From: Tsuneonella amylolytica
GTDB taxonomy: Bacteria > Pseudomonadota > Alphaproteobacteria > Sphingomonadales > Sphingomonadaceae
Length of the DNA stretch: 64,000 bases
Direction of reading: 5' to 3'
NCBI RefSeq assembly: GCF_003626915.1
Contig: NZ_CP032570.1
Location: forward strand, 744,001-808,000
Shown here: positions 47,888 to 56,657 of the stretch, in pieces
Position numbering within the stretch: position 1 is the first letter of the stretch
Layout: the number at the start of each line of letters is the position of its first letter
Notes under the pieces: model-generated
Seen by the model: the letters and a program-made list of their open reading frames with translations, nothing else
The model's database searches: none
Told to the model about the DNA's origin: nothing
Program-made: the position numbers and the translations under genes

Positions 47888-48532
47888 TCAGCCTTCGGGA
47901 AGGACCGCGCCGAGGACCAGCGCGTCTGCGGACAGCATGTATTGCAGGCCGCCGCCCGCCTGCCGGGCGACGAGGCTGAGCATGTGCGCGGCTGCGGTGC
48001 GGCTCGACAGTTCGCCCGCGGGCAGGCTGCCCTCCAGCGCGCGGCCGATCGTCTCGTCGAAGGCAATGCGCGGACCGACGGCGCGTACGACGATCTCGCT
48101 CGCCCCGCCGCGGCTCTCGGCGCCGACGTCGAGCGTGCCGCCGCGGACCAGCGCGTCGAGGCCCATCTGCGCGAAGTTGAGCAGCACCTTCACCGCGCCT
48201 TTCGGCATGCGGGGTTCGGCCAGCGCCCAGTTGAGCTCGACCCGCTTGGCCCCGGCGACCAGCGCTTCGACAACCGAGCGGGCTTCGTCCACCGGCACGC
48301 TTTCGCCGAAGCCGCCCGCCGCACCGAAGGCGAGGCGAAAGAACTTGAGCTTGTCGGCGCTCGCCTTCGCGCTCTGTTCGAGCAGTTCGAGGCAGCGCTG
48401 CCGCATCTCGGGATCGCGCTCGTCGGCGAGCAGTTCGAGCCCGTTGGTCATCGCGCCGACTGGCGACAGGAGATCGTGGCAGAGGCGCGAGCAGAGGAGG
48501 GCGGCGAGATCGAGTTGGTCGGTATCGTTCAT
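47888..48532 (-). CDS. chpT: Histidine phosphotransferase ChpT
   Basis: 214 residues. Two-domain phosphotransferase that passes phosphate from CckA to CtrA and CpdR. The phospho-acceptor lies in LAALLCSRLCHDLLSPVGAM (His of CHDLLSP), followed by the helical hairpin TNGLELLADERDPEMRQRCL. The C-terminal pseudo-ATPase domain lacks an ATP lid (PKGAVKVLLNFAQMGLDALV, ELSSRTAAAHMLSLVARQ). Start at MNDTDQLDL. A 24-nt element identical to the queE leader ends 22 bases upstream. It is evidence that the CtrA pathway operates in this organism. Confidence 0.93.
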   Translation of the reverse strand: MNDTDQLDLAALLCSRLCHDLLSPVGAMTNGLELLADERDPEMRQRCLELLEQSAKASADKLKFFRLAFGAAGGFGESVPVDEARSVVEALVAGAKRVELNWALAEPRMPKGAVKVLLNFAQMGLDALVRGGTLDVGAESRGGASEIVVRAVGPRIAFDETIGRALEGSLPAGELSSRTAAAHMLSLVARQAGGGLQYMLSADALVLGAVLPEG

Positions 48533-48554
48533 CGAGGGAGTGCGGTTCCTTAAC

Positions 48555-48578
48555 CGTGTCACACCTGTCACAGTGTCC
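48555..48578 (-). repeat. 24-nt dispersed leader element, copy 2
   Basis: On the minus strand it is identical over 24 bases to 31660-31683, and ends 22 bases before the chpT ATG, in the same sense relative to the gene as in the queE leader. The reading frame differs between the two sites, so conservation is at the DNA/RNA level. Confidence 0.85.
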
Positions 48579-48658
48579 TGGAGGTAGGTCCGCAAGCCCC
48601 GCATGACCACCGCATCGTTCGGCAATCGCGAGGGTTTCGAACCGTCATTCCGGTCGTC

Positions 48659-49054
48659 CTAGCCGCCCCCGTTCCGGTAGGAAAGCGCTACGAACCCGCC
48701 CGGTGAGTCGCGCCACCACCCGACCCTCCCTTCGCCGACGATCGCCCACACCCTGCCGTCGCCCGTTCCGTGCGCGCGGTCGGTCGCCGAGGGGGCTGGC
48801 GGACCGTGCGGGTGCGAATGCCAATAGCCGATCACCTCCGGCCCGCCAGCCCTCGCTGCCCGGTGCGCGTCGACCAGCGCCTGCGGGTCGATTTCGAAAT
48901 GGGTGTCCGGGTTCGAATGGACGTTGGCGGCCAGCGTCGCGGTTTCGATCGTACCGGCCCGCCCCAGCAGCAGACCGCAGGCCTCGCGCGGGTAGGCGGC
49001 AGACGCGCGCGCGAGCATCGCCGGTTCGACCTCGCTTGAGACTTCGATCTCCAT
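48659..49054 (-). CDS. M67-family (JAMM/MPN) metallopeptidase
   Basis: 131 residues starting at MEIEVSSEVEPAML. JAMM zinc motif is complete: Glu in YPREACGLLLGR, then GYWHSHPHGPPAPSATD matching HxH-x7-SxxD. Small bacterial JAMM proteins cleave C-terminal tails of ubiquitin-like sulfur carriers (QbsD/Mec+-like) or peptides; no ThiS/MoaD gene adjoins. Divergent from rluD with only 16 bases between starts. Confidence 0.9.
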   Translation of the reverse strand: MEIEVSSEVEPAMLARASAAYPREACGLLLGRAGTIETATLAANVHSNPDTHFEIDPQALVDAHRAARAGGPEVIGYWHSHPHGPPAPSATDRAHGTGDGRVWAIVGEGRVGWWRDSPGGFVALSYRNGGG

Positions 49055-49070
49055 CGCGCATGGCCATACC

Positions 49071-50015
49071 ATGTCAGGCGGCGAAATCATCTCCGGCACC
49101 CTCCCCGCTCCCGGCCGGCTCGACAAGGTGCTGGCCGATGCCACCGGCCTGTCGCGCGAGCGGGTAAAGGCGCTGATCGGCGAACTGGCGGTCGAGGTCG
49201 CGGGGGGGACGGCGTCGAGCGCCTCGGCGAAAGTCTCCGGCGGCGAACCATTCCGCGTTTCCCTGCCCCCGCCCGCCCCGCTCGACACCCCGGCGCAGGA
49301 CATCCCGCTCGACGTGGTGTTCGAAGACGATCACCTGATCGTGGTCGACAAGCCCGCCGGCCTTGTCGTGCACCCCGCAGCAGGCAATCTCGACGGAACG
49401 CTAGTCAACGCGCTGCTGCATCACTGCGCCGGACGCTTGAGCGGCATCAACGGCACCCTGCGCCCGGGTATCGTCCACCGCATCGACAAGGATACGAGCG
49501 GATTGCTGGTCGTCGCCAAGAGCGATGCCGCGCACGAGGGACTGGCGAAGCAGTTCGCCGACCATTCGATCGAGCGCACCTATCTTGCGGTGACCGGCGG
49601 GCAGCCGAAACCGGCGGCGGGCCGGATCGAGGGGCGCATCGGTCGGTCGGATGCCAACCGCAAGAAGATGGCCGTCCTTCCCGACGGCTCCACGCGCGGG
49701 AAGCACGCTGTCACGCACTACCGCACGCTGCGCCCGCTCGGCCATGCCGCGCTGGTCGAATGCCGGCTCGAAACGGGACGCACCCACCAGGTCAGGGTTC
49801 ACCTCGCGTCAATCGGTCATCCGCTATTGGGAGACCCTGTGTACGGTCGTTCGCCCGCACCCTTGCGCACCATGCTCGCGGAAATCGGATTCCGCCGTCA
49901 GGCGCTTCATGCGGCGAGCCTCGGCTTCATCCATCCGGTCACCGGAGAACGGCTCGGCTTTTCCGCCGAACTGCCCGCCGACATGGCGGAACTTATCGAC
50001 CGGATAGATGATTGA
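49071..50015 (+). CDS. rluD: 23S rRNA pseudouridine synthase RluD
   Basis: 314 residues. S4 domain (GRLDKVLADATGLSRERVKA), then catalytic domain with HRIDKDTSGLLVVAK and GRTHQVRVHLASIGHPLLGD. The RluD-style VVHPAAGNLDGTLVNALLHH is present. Expected to modify helix 69 of 23S rRNA (positions 1911/1915/1917). Start region is crowded with the divergent JAMM gene; ATG at 49071 lacks a clear ribosome site. Distinct from the RluC-like gene at 20 kb. Confidence 0.93.
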   Translation: MSGGEIISGTLPAPGRLDKVLADATGLSRERVKALIGELAVEVAGGTASSASAKVSGGEPFRVSLPPPAPLDTPAQDIPLDVVFEDDHLIVVDKPAGLVVHPAAGNLDGTLVNALLHHCAGRLSGINGTLRPGIVHRIDKDTSGLLVVAKSDAAHEGLAKQFADHSIERTYLAVTGGQPKPAAGRIEGRIGRSDANRKKMAVLPDGSTRGKHAVTHYRTLRPLGHAALVECRLETGRTHQVRVHLASIGHPLLGDPVYGRSPAPLRTMLAEIGFRRQALHAASLGFIHPVTGERLGFSAELPADMAELIDRIDD

Positions 50016-50138
50016 AATCGACGAACTGCACTCGCACGGTCAGGGTGCCAATCCTACATATGGTGGAGCGTGCCCCACCCGAAGGATGCCCAGCAGGGGT
50101 CCCGACAACGAGGGCGACGCGAGAAAGGTCAGGGTAAA

Positions 50139-51062
50139 GTGAGCAATTCCAGTCCCAAAGTCCCGGCGCTGAGCGGTGAGCAGAGCCTCAACCGCTATCT
50201 CGCCGAGATCAAGAAATTTCCGATCCTCACGCCCGAGCAGGAATACATGCTCGCGAAGCGGTACGAGGAGCACGAGGATCCCGAAGCTGCGGCGCAGCTC
50301 GTCACCAGCCACCTGCGGCTCGTGGCCAAGATCGCCATGGGCTATCGTGGATACGGCCTGCCGGTCAGCGACCTCATCTCCGAAGGTAACGTCGGCCTCA
50401 TGCAGGGCGTCAAGAAGTTCGAGGCCGATCGCGGCTTCCGCCTTGCCACGTACGCGATGTGGTGGATCAAGGCGTCGATCCAGGAATTCATCCTGCGCAG
50501 CTGGTCGCTCGTGAAGATGGGCACCACTGCCGCGCAGAAGAAGCTGTTCTTCAACCTGCGCCGGATGAAAAAGGAGCTCGAAGCCTACGAGGACGGCGAC
50601 CTCCATCCCGACGATGTCCTGAAGATCGCAACCGATCTCGGCGTGCCCGAGCAGGAAGTGATCAACATGAATCGCCGGATGATGATGGGCGGCGACGGCT
50701 CGCTGAACACCCAGATGCGCAATGGCGAGGAAGGGTCCGGCGAGTGGCAGGACTGGCTGACCGACGATCGTCCGCTGCAGGACGAAACCACCGCCGAGGC
50801 GGAGGAAGCGCAGGTTCGCCACGAGATGCTCGTGGAAGCGATGGACAGCCTCAACGACCGCGAAAAGCACATCCTCACCGAACGGCGCCTGACGGACAAT
50901 CCGCAGACGCTTGAAGAGCTTTCGCAGGTCTACGACGTCAGCCGCGAACGTATCCGCCAGATCGAGGTGCGCGCGTTCGAGAAGCTGCAGAAGGCTATGG
51001 CCCGGATCGCCAGCGAACGCCTCGCCCCTCCGGGCAGCATCGCCGCTCTCGCGGCCGGTTGA
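50139..51062 (+). CDS. rpoH: Heat-shock sigma factor RpoH (sigma-32)
   Basis: 307 residues from the GTG at 50139, with AGGG 4 bases upstream; a GTG at 50070 would add 23 basic residues. Region 1.2/2: LNRYLAEIKKFPILTPEQEY, LVTSHLRLVAKIAMGYRGYG, LISEGNVGLMQGVKKFEADR, YAMWWIKASIQEFILRSWSL. The RpoH box is QKKLFFNLRRMKK. Region 4: LEELSQVYDVSRERIRQIEV. Directs transcription of chaperone and protease genes such as clpP and clpX, also in this window. The 5' leader contains GGTGG-N8-CCACC, too small to call a thermosensor. Confidence 0.96.
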   Translation: MSNSSPKVPALSGEQSLNRYLAEIKKFPILTPEQEYMLAKRYEEHEDPEAAAQLVTSHLRLVAKIAMGYRGYGLPVSDLISEGNVGLMQGVKKFEADRGFRLATYAMWWIKASIQEFILRSWSLVKMGTTAAQKKLFFNLRRMKKELEAYEDGDLHPDDVLKIATDLGVPEQEVINMNRRMMMGGDGSLNTQMRNGEEGSGEWQDWLTDDRPLQDETTAEAEEAQVRHEMLVEAMDSLNDREKHILTERRLTDNPQTLEELSQVYDVSRERIRQIEVRAFEKLQKAMARIASERLAPPGSIAALAAG

Positions 51063-51081
51063 TTCGAGCCGAATAGAAACG

Positions 51082-51107
51082 AAGGGCCGCCCGCGAGGGC
51101 GGCCCTT
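51082..51107. terminator. Bidirectional terminator between rpoH and SDR gene
   Basis: 11-bp perfect stem (AAGGGCCGCCC with GGGCGGCCCTT) and a GCGA loop, followed by TT on the plus strand. It is placed between convergent rpoH and the SDR gene. Confidence 0.88.
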
Positions 51108-51113
51108 TTCGCA

Positions 51114-51857
51114 TCAGCGCTGGTTGAGCATCGCGAGCATTTTCCCGAACGTCCCATCGCGTTCGGCATGGCGGAGCGGCTCGACCGGACCGGTCAGCAC
51201 TTCGCTCGGCGTCTCGTCGCCTTCGAACTGCGCCATCGTCTCGGCAATGAAGTCGGCGAGCGGCATGTACATGTCGTTGGTGGACTGGCCGGGCGTGAGA
51301 TCGGTCTGGACGCCCGGGGGCGCGACCTCGATCACCTCGACCGCGTCGCCCAGCTTCGCGCGCAGCGACACCGTGTAGCTGTGCAGCGCCGCCTTGGTGG
51401 CGGAGTAGGTCGGCGTGGCCGGCAACGGCACGAACGCAAGGCCCGACGTGACGTTCACGATTGCCGGATCGGCCCTCGTCTTCAGGTGATCGATCAGCGC
51501 ATCGGTCAGGCGGATCGGGCCGAGCAGGTTGGTGGCGATCGTCGCTTCCGCGTCGCCCAGGTCGCGGCCGGCGGTGGCATCCTCGTATTTCATGATGCCC
51601 GCATTGTTGACGAGCACGTTGAGGGCCGGAAACTCGGCCACGATCTCCCTCGCCGCCCGCTCGATGTCAGCCGGGTCGCCGACATCGAACACCATCGTGT
51701 GGAAGCCGTCCTGTCCGCCGGTCGTTTCCTCCAGTGTTTCGGGGGTTCGCCCGGCGACGATCACCGTATTGCCGTGGGCGTGCCACCAGCGGGCCATTTC
51801 GCGGCCGATGCCGCTGCCCCCGCCGGTGACGAGAATGGTGTTGCCGCTGGTCTTCAT
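51114..51857 (-). CDS. Short-chain dehydrogenase/reductase (DltE-like)
   Basis: 247 residues from MKTSGNTILVTGGGSGIGRE; GGAGA 7 bases upstream favours this ATG over one 5 codons earlier. Cofactor loop TGGGSGIG, NNAG in VLVNNAGIMKYED, and the catalytic Ser/Tyr/Lys in VNVTSGLAFVPLPATPTYSATKAAL. NAD(P)-dependent oxidoreductase; the overall pattern resembles DltE-type cytosolic SDRs. Substrate unknown. Confidence 0.92.
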   Translation of the reverse strand: MKTSGNTILVTGGGSGIGREMARWWHAHGNTVIVAGRTPETLEETTGGQDGFHTMVFDVGDPADIERAAREIVAEFPALNVLVNNAGIMKYEDATAGRDLGDAEATIATNLLGPIRLTDALIDHLKTRADPAIVNVTSGLAFVPLPATPTYSATKAALHSYTVSLRAKLGDAVEVIEVAPPGVQTDLTPGQSTNDMYMPLADFIAETMAQFEGDETPSEVLTGPVEPLRHAERDGTFGKMLAMLNQR

Positions 51858-51961
51858 GGTCGTGTTCTCCATCGTGTCGCCGCGAGGTGGGGATTGCCGG
51901 CGGTCGGCGGAAGGGGCGGTGCAATTTGCCAGCCGTCCCCGGCTCTCCTATCGCCGCCACG

Positions 51962-52630
51962 ATGTTGTGGTTAGCCAAGCTCCTCGCCAGGATCGCCGTC
52001 GGCTTCGTCGCGCTGAGCCTTGTGCTCGTCATCGTGTTCCGGTTCGTGCCGGTGTTCTACACTGCGACGATGGCGATGGATCCCAACCCCGTCGTCAGGA
52101 ACTGGGAACCGCTGTCGAGCATCGACCGCAACCTCGTGTCCGCCGTTATCGCGGCGGAGGACGGCAAGTTCTGCACCCATGACGGCTTCGACCGCGAGGC
52201 GATCGAGAACGCCATGAGGCGGAACATGGAAGGTGGTCGCATCCGCGGCGGCTCCACGATCAGCCAGCAGACGGCCAAGAACGTCTTCCTGTGGCAGGGC
52301 GGTGGCTATTTCCGGAAAGGCCTGGAGGCCTGGTTCACCTTCCTGATCGAAAAGATGTGGGGCAAGCGGCGGATCATGGAGGTCTACCTCAATGTCGCGG
52401 AGACCGGCATCGGCACGTACGGCGCGGAAGAGGGGGCGCTGCGTTACTTCCGTCATTCCGCGGACCGGCTGACCCGGACCGAAGCCGCGCGGATGGCCGC
52501 CGCGTTGCCCTCGCCCAAGACGCGATCGGTCACCAACCCGACCGGCTTCACCCGCCGCTACGGCAACACGATCGCCGCGCGTATCGGTGTGGTGCGGCGT
52601 GACGGGCTCGATTCCTGCGTCTACGAGTAG
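51962..52630 (+). CDS. mtgA: Monofunctional peptidoglycan transglycosylase
   Basis: 222 residues. One N-terminal transmembrane helix (GFVALSLVLVIVFRFVPVFY), then a GT51 domain: AVIAAEDGKFCTHDGFDREA with the catalytic Glu, RGGSTISQQTAKNVFLWQGG, KMWGKRRIMEVYLNVAETG with the second Glu, and GIGTYGAEEGALRYF. Polymerises lipid II into glycan strands without a transpeptidase domain. Followed after 4 bases by the CDF gene. Confidence 0.95.
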   Translation: MLWLAKLLARIAVGFVALSLVLVIVFRFVPVFYTATMAMDPNPVVRNWEPLSSIDRNLVSAVIAAEDGKFCTHDGFDREAIENAMRRNMEGGRIRGGSTISQQTAKNVFLWQGGGYFRKGLEAWFTFLIEKMWGKRRIMEVYLNVAETGIGTYGAEEGALRYFRHSADRLTRTEAARMAAALPSPKTRSVTNPTGFTRRYGNTIAARIGVVRRDGLDSCVYE

Positions 52631-52634
52631 GCCG

Positions 52635-53543
52635 ATGGGCGCAGGGCACTCTCACGATCATGGCGGGCATGGGCACGGCCAGCCGCCGAAGGACTTCGGC
52701 GCGGCCTTCGGCTGGGGCATCGGACTCAACCTGGCGTTCGTCGCGGTCGAGGCGTTTTACGGCTTTGTCTCGGGGTCGATGGCGCTGGTCGCCGACGCAG
52801 GCCACAACCTCAGCGATGTGCTCAGCCTCGCGCTCGCATGGGGGGCGAGCGTGCTGGCGAAGCGGCCGCCGGGCGGGCGCTACACCTACGGTTTCAAGAG
52901 CTCGACGATCCTCGCCGCGCTCGCCAACGCGGGCCTGTTGCTGGTGGCGATCGGCGGCATCGCCTTCGAGACGGTCAACCGGATGAGCGAACCGCCGGCG
53001 GTGGAGGGGCGCACGATGATCGTAGTCGCCAGCATTGGCATCGTCATCAACGCGGCCACCGCGATGCTCTTCGCGCGAGGGCGCAAGAACGACATCAACA
53101 TCCGCGGCGCGTTCCTGCACATGGCTGCCGACGCGCTGGTGAGCCTGGGGGTCGTCGTCGCGGGCGCGCTGATCCTGTGGACCGGGCAGCGGTGGATCGA
53201 CCCCGTCACCAGCCTTGTCATCGTGCTGGTCATCGCCTGGGGAACGTGGGGCCTGCTCAAGGACAGCGTGAAGCTGGGGCTCAACGCCGTGCCGGACCAT
53301 ATCGACGAGGCGGCGGTGCGTCGGCATCTGGCGGCGCTACCGGGCGTGAGCGCGGTGCACGATCTCCATATCTGGCCCATGAGCACGACCGAAGCGGCGC
53401 TCACCGCCCACTTGGTCATGCCCCGCGGGCATCCCGGCGACGTGTTCCTGCGTTCGCTGGCGCACGATCTCGAACACGACCACGCCATCGGCCACGTCAC
53501 CGTGCAGATCGAACAGTCGCGCGAATGCGCGCAAGGCTGCTAG
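52635..53543 (+). CDS. Cation diffusion facilitator (CzcD/ZitB-like zinc exporter)
   Basis: 302 residues. His-rich N-terminus HSHDHGGHGHG, six helices, and metal-site motifs MALVADAGHNLSDVLSLALA (HxxxD in helix II) and HMAADALVSLGVVVAGALIL (HxxxD in helix V). The cytosolic C-terminal domain has VHDLHIWPMSTTEAALTAHL. Proton-coupled export of Zn2+ or similar. Its stop overlaps the convergent methyltransferase stop by 4 bases (CTAG). Confidence 0.93.
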   Translation: MGAGHSHDHGGHGHGQPPKDFGAAFGWGIGLNLAFVAVEAFYGFVSGSMALVADAGHNLSDVLSLALAWGASVLAKRPPGGRYTYGFKSSTILAALANAGLLLVAIGGIAFETVNRMSEPPAVEGRTMIVVASIGIVINAATAMLFARGRKNDINIRGAFLHMAADALVSLGVVVAGALILWTGQRWIDPVTSLVIVLVIAWGTWGLLKDSVKLGLNAVPDHIDEAAVRRHLAALPGVSAVHDLHIWPMSTTEAALTAHLVMPRGHPGDVFLRSLAHDLEHDHAIGHVTVQIEQSRECAQGC

Positions 53544-54238
53544 GCGCGTTTCCTGAACAGGCCGGCCGGCCCGGTGCCCTCCACCCTGAACCCGTCAGAC
53601 CCGTAGAGACAGGTGGACGGCTCCAGCCCGCAGGTATCGACGAGTTCGTAATTCGCTCCGCCCGGGAGATCGGCCAGGCGGAAGTGCGCATGACCCCATC
53701 CGAGGTAGCCGCCGGGCGCGATAGCTGCGTCCAGCGGGGCGAAGGTCGCAGCAGCGGCGGCAAACGGCAGTATCGGGGTGCAGGTGTCCGGGCGATGGCG
53801 TTCGATTTCGCCGTGGCGGAACACCGCGAGAGCAAGCGCCGCGTCGAACGGCGCGCCCGGCGGGGGGCGGTCGCCGATGAGGTAGCACGAAAGCGGGTTC
53901 CGGTCGCGCCGGCGAGCCCGTTCGAGCGCGCGGGGGTTGACGTCGACGCCCACGATCGTCGCGTCCGGCAGGCGGCGGCGGTGTGCCCGCACCTCTTCCC
54001 CGCCAGCGCATCCGAAAGACAGGATGCGCGGGTCAGGCCGGTCGGCGAAAGCGCCGGCGACCGCGTCGAACAGCGCCGGGTAGCGCTCCTCGGAAGATGT
54101 GGTCCACGGTTGCAGCACGGCGAGATCGCTGCCGCCAGCGACCATGCGGCCGAGCGCGGCGAGATCGGGGTTGTGCAGGCGGCGGCGGAACGCGCGCAGG
54201 GCCGAGAATGGACGTAAGGCGGGCGGGACGCGCGGCAT
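53540..54238 (-). CDS. Class I SAM-dependent methyltransferase-like protein
   Basis: 232 residues. Motif I RILSFGCAGGEEVRAHRRRL, with the acidic end of beta 2 in ATIVGVDVNPRALERARRR. Then a region matching motifs post-I to IV in PFDAALALAVFRHGEIE and IAPGGYLGWG. Cofactor binding is plausible; substrate unknown. The N-terminus is unusually Arg/Pro-rich. Convergent with the CDF gene. Confidence 0.75.
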   Translation of the reverse strand: MPRVPPALRPFSALRAFRRRLHNPDLAALGRMVAGGSDLAVLQPWTTSSEERYPALFDAVAGAFADRPDPRILSFGCAGGEEVRAHRRRLPDATIVGVDVNPRALERARRRDRNPLSCYLIGDRPPPGAPFDAALALAVFRHGEIERHRPDTCTPILPFAAAAATFAPLDAAIAPGGYLGWGHAHFRLADLPGGANYELVDTCGLEPSTCLYGSDGFRVEGTGPAGLFRKRA

Positions 54239-54266
54239 GGCCGAGGCTATTCCCGCCCCGGCGATA

Positions 54267-55535
<1,269 letters not shown>

Positions 55536-55735
55536 GTCCCGTCTTTCCGAACCCGCGGCCAGCCCATGGAGAGGGTGGAGGGATTCGCCGACCCTAAGGC
55601 CGGATTCTCGATAATCAACACATTGCGCCTAGCGTGTCCGCCCTTGCGGCAAGCTGAAGCGGCACGGTTGCCGAAATGCTACGCCGACCCTGCCGAAGCG
55701 GGTCCGGCCGGCGTGCATCGCCTGTACGCCTGCGG

Positions 55736-56437
55736 TTATTCGGGCGCTCCGCCGCTGCCCGGCTCGCCGGCTTCCTCGTTCTCGGGCCGGGTCTCGAAGA
55801 CCTTGTCGACGATGCCGAAGGCCATCGCCTCGTCGGCCTCGAGGAAGGTGTCACGGTCCATCGCCTTCTCGATCTCGGTCAGCGTCTTGCCGGTGTACTT
55901 GGCATAGAGGTCGTTCATGCGGGTGCGCATGCGCAGGATCTCGCGCGCCTGGATCTCGATGTCGCTCGCCATGCCGCGCGCGCCGCCGCTGGGCTGGTGC
56001 ACCATGATCCGCGCGTTGGGCAGCGCGATGCGCATGCCGGGTTCGCCCGCCGCGAGCAGGAAGCTGCCCATCGACGCCGCCTGGCCGACGCAGACGGTCG
56101 AGACGCGCGGCTTGATGTACTGCATGGTATCGTGGATCGCCATGCCGGCCGTCACCACGCCGCCGGGCGAGTTGATGTACATGCTGATGGGCTTCGAGGG
56201 ATTCTCGCTTTCGAGAAACAGCAGCTGCGCCACGATCAGCGAGGCCATGTTGTCCTCGATCTGGTCGGTCACGAACACGATCCGCTCGCGTAGCAGGCGG
56301 CTGAAGATGTCGAAGCTGCGCTCGCCCCGGCTAGTCTGTTCGACCACCACGGGCACCAGCGCGCCGGTCACCGGATCCTGGGTGAAGCGACCCTGGCTGC
56401 CATAAACATGCTGCGATCCGCCGAACACGTCGATCAT
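55736..56437 (-). CDS. clpP: ClpP proteolytic subunit
   Basis: 233 residues. Ser protease tetradecamer subunit; Ser122 in [11 protein letters not shown], His147 in [10 protein letters not shown], Asp196 in [10 protein letters not shown]. An N-terminal extension of about 30 residues relative to the mature enzyme ([18 protein letters not shown]) is probably processed or disordered. The C-terminal 20 residues are Glu/Gly/Pro-rich. Probable RpoH-type promoter upstream at 56469-56499. Confidence 0.97.
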   Translation of the reverse strand: MIDVFGGSQHVYGSQGRFTQDPVTGALVPVVVEQTSRGERSFDIFSRLLRERIVFVTDQIEDNMASLIVAQLLFLESENPSKPISMYINSPGGVVTAGMAIHDTMQYIKPRVSTVCVGQAASMGSFLLAAGEPGMRIALPNARIMVHQPSGGARGMASDIEIQAREILRMRTRMNDLYAKYTGKTLTEIEKAMDRDTFLEADEAMAFGIVDKVFETRPENEEAGEPGSGGAPE

Positions 56438-56468
56438 GAAAATTCCGTCCTTGTAAATATCCGGCAGC

Positions 56469-56499
56469 CTATGTCGCTAGTGGCATACAGATGTTCAAG
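56469..56499 (-). promoter_or_regulatory. Candidate RpoH/sigma-70 promoter of clpP
   Basis: Minus strand CTTGAA, 17 bases, then CGACAT, about 32 bases upstream of the ATG. This fits the relaxed alphaproteobacterial RpoH pattern (CTTG...CYTAT) and clpP is a usual RpoH target; it also partly fits sigma-70. Confidence 0.4.
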
Positions 56500-56613
56500 G
56501 GCATTAACCGAGACCATCCCCTGCATGACCTGCCGGCCCTCGATCTCCTGACGATTACACTTGTCGTTGATCGCCCAAACGATGTCGTTCGTCGAAGGAC
56601 ACGGGACGCCGCC

Positions 56614-56626
56614 GTGTCATTGACAC
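56614..56626 (+). promoter_or_regulatory. Palindrome upstream of the TonB receptor
   Basis: GTGTCA-T-TGACAC, a perfect 6-bp inverted repeat with one central base, 31 bases before the GTG start. It is a candidate operator; its second arm begins TTGACA, a -35-like hexamer with no good -10 after it. Confidence 0.45.
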
Positions 56627-56657
56627 AATACACCTTCCAGAAAAGGGAAGGAAGACC

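Noticed and set aside
50016-50138. RpoH RNA thermometer or sigma-32 promoter in the leader
   Set aside because: Only a 5-bp GGTGG/CCACC hairpin and no properly spaced -35/-10 pair; too weak to call.
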